Source of the DNA: DASQTB01 sp035642095
Lineage (GTDB): Bacteria; Actinomycetota; UBA4738; CALAEC01
Reading direction: 5' to 3'
DNA: 12,315 bases
NCBI GenBank assembly: GCA_035642095.1
Contig: DASQTB010000118.1
Span: 1 to 12,315, forward strand
Of the stretch, positions 11,608 to 12,315 are shown in pieces; position 1 is the first letter of the stretch; every line of letters begins with the position of its first letter. Below the pieces are notes generated by a model, which searched no databases, was not told where the DNA came from, and saw only the letters and a list, made by a program, of their open reading frames with translations. A program made the position numbers and the translations under genes.

Positions 11608-12315
11608 GTGCGCAAGGTCTACTTCACTGCAGAGAAAGCCGGCGGGTCGAGGGAGTTCTGGGAACGGGAGTGGGCAGGGCTCGAGCTCAAGCCGATCCAT
11701 CCTGGGTTTCGTTCAGCGGATCCGGTATGGAGAACGCTGGCGAGGGAGGTACCCAGCGAGGGCCTCGTGCTCGAAGCCGGGTGTGGGCCTTCCATCGTCC
11801 TTACATATCTGCGGCACCTTGGACCGCACGTGATCGGTGTCGATCAGGCTTTCAGGGCCTTGCGAGCCGCCAAGAAACAGATCGTCGATCTGCCACTCGT
11901 CGCCGGAGACGTGGCCCGACTTCCCTTCGGTGACGAAACCTTCACGACAGTTGTCTCTCTCGGCGTCGTCGAGCACTTCGAGGAAGGACCGCTTGAGACC
12001 TTGCGGGATCACTACCGCGTCCTGAAGCGTGGCGGGTCCCTTCTCATAAGCGTACCGAGGGTTAGTCTCGTCAAGCGCGTCAATGACTTCCGCAACCTCG
12101 TCCTGGCGGGAAATACGAGCTACATCTCTCGAGGACGAGTGGTAACGCGGGTTCGGGTACCGAAACGCACGGTGAGGGCGAGGACAGCGTTCCATCAATA
12201 CGAGTTCCCAACCGCGATCTTCCGTTCCTTTCTGAGGATCGCCGGCTTCGACGTCCGGTGGATCCGCCCAATATTGGTCGGTCCTGGCCTTGGGGAGAGC
12301 ACACTCGTCCAACGC
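11608..12315 (+). CDS. class I SAM-dependent methyltransferase, 3' end cut by window
   Basis: From GTG 11608 the frame is open for 236 codons to the edge, so the C-terminus is missing. The protein starts MRKVYFTAEKAGGSREFWER. The Rossmann-like SAM-binding fold shows motif I LEAGCGPS (about 55-62), the acidic residue after strand 2 in IGVDQA (Asp79), AGDVARLPF (Asp101) and the motif IV/post region VVSLGVVEHF (about 115-124). This resembles the Methyltransf_11 group, whose members act on small molecules, lipids or sugars; the substrate is unknown. The GTG follows a TACACT box by 6 nt. Codon use is visibly less GC-rich at third positions than in the neighbours (for example ACT, GCA, GAA, AAA, ATA, TTG), which hints at horizontal origin. 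The gene is divergent from the peroxiredoxin. An antisense open frame covers the same stretch and is discounted. Confidence 0.88.
   Translation, partial: MRKVYFTAEKAGGSREFWEREWAGLELKPIHPGFRSADPVWRTLAREVPSEGLVLEAGCGPSIVLTYLRHLGPHVIGVDQAFRALRAAKKQIVDLPLVAGDVARLPFGDETFTTVVSLGVVEHFEEGPLETLRDHYRVLKRGGSLLISVPRVSLVKRVNDFRNLVLAGNTSYISRGRVVTRVRVPKRTVRARTAFHQYEFPTAIFRSFLRIAGFDVRWIRPILVGPGLGESTLVQR

Noticed and set aside
11713..12312. 199-codon minus-strand open frame at the right edge
   Set aside because: Antisense to the methyltransferase, which has SAM-binding motifs; the antisense product has none.
1..12315. CRISPR arrays, tRNA/rRNA genes, insertion sequences, phage genes
   Set aside because: No regularly spaced direct repeats, cloverleaf, rRNA-length match, transposase motif or terminal repeats were seen on either strand.

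Overview
The window is about 12.3 kb of very GC-rich, gene-dense DNA. Its sigma-70-type promoters mostly have a TAnnnT -10 element directly in front of ATG or GTG. That style, the base composition and the gene set (Aquifex-type aconitase, a Fpg/Nei-like glycosylase, a long-leader Tat-exported amidohydrolase) point to an actinobacterial-type chromosome, probably an uncultured lineage. Taxonomy is inference only. There is no rRNA, tRNA, CRISPR array, transposase or phage gene.

Left part (1-6140). The window opens inside a glycogen-debranching-enzyme-like gene on the minus strand, preceded by a DMT-family (EamA) permease. That permease diverges from a plus-strand set: a TusA-like sulfurtransferase and a DsrE-like protein (overlapping by one base), then a glycerol-3-phosphate dehydrogenase with its own promoter. 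The two directions share a 7-bp symmetrical -10 element. The glycerol-3-phosphate dehydrogenase ends one base from the end of a convergent minus-strand pair: a second EamA permease followed by a Tat lipoprotein amidohydrolase.

Middle (6140-9720). A cold-shock gene with a long structured leader ends in a clear hairpin terminator. It faces a large aconitase gene, which is preceded by an MFS efflux-type transporter. The transporter appears to carry a single-base frameshift in its first membrane helix.

Right part (9720-12315). A 450-bp stretch without an intact gene holds the stub of an NTF2/SnoaL-like gene, a strong hairpin, and an extended Shine-Dalgarno sequence that nearly equals the complement of the 16S rRNA 3' end. 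Upstream lie a Fpg/Nei-type DNA glycosylase and a peroxiredoxin. The peroxiredoxin is the main discovery candidate. Its reading frame is interrupted by one TGA exactly where the peroxidatic cysteine of the TPGC motif should be. The family sequence continues in frame on both sides, there is no other cysteine in the protein, and a 7-bp hairpin with a G-U-containing loop begins 14 nt after the TGA. This is best read as a selenoprotein peroxiredoxin with a bacterial SECIS element. A standard gene caller would reduce it to a fragment lacking its active site. The window ends inside a SAM-dependent methyltransferase of visibly lower GC, possibly the start of an accessory region.

Functional themes: peroxide defence and oxidised-base repair sit together (peroxiredoxin then glycosylase); sulfur transfer (TusA/DsrE) forms another unit; three permeases are of unknown substrate. 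Promoters were identified by eye, and -35 elements are generally weak.
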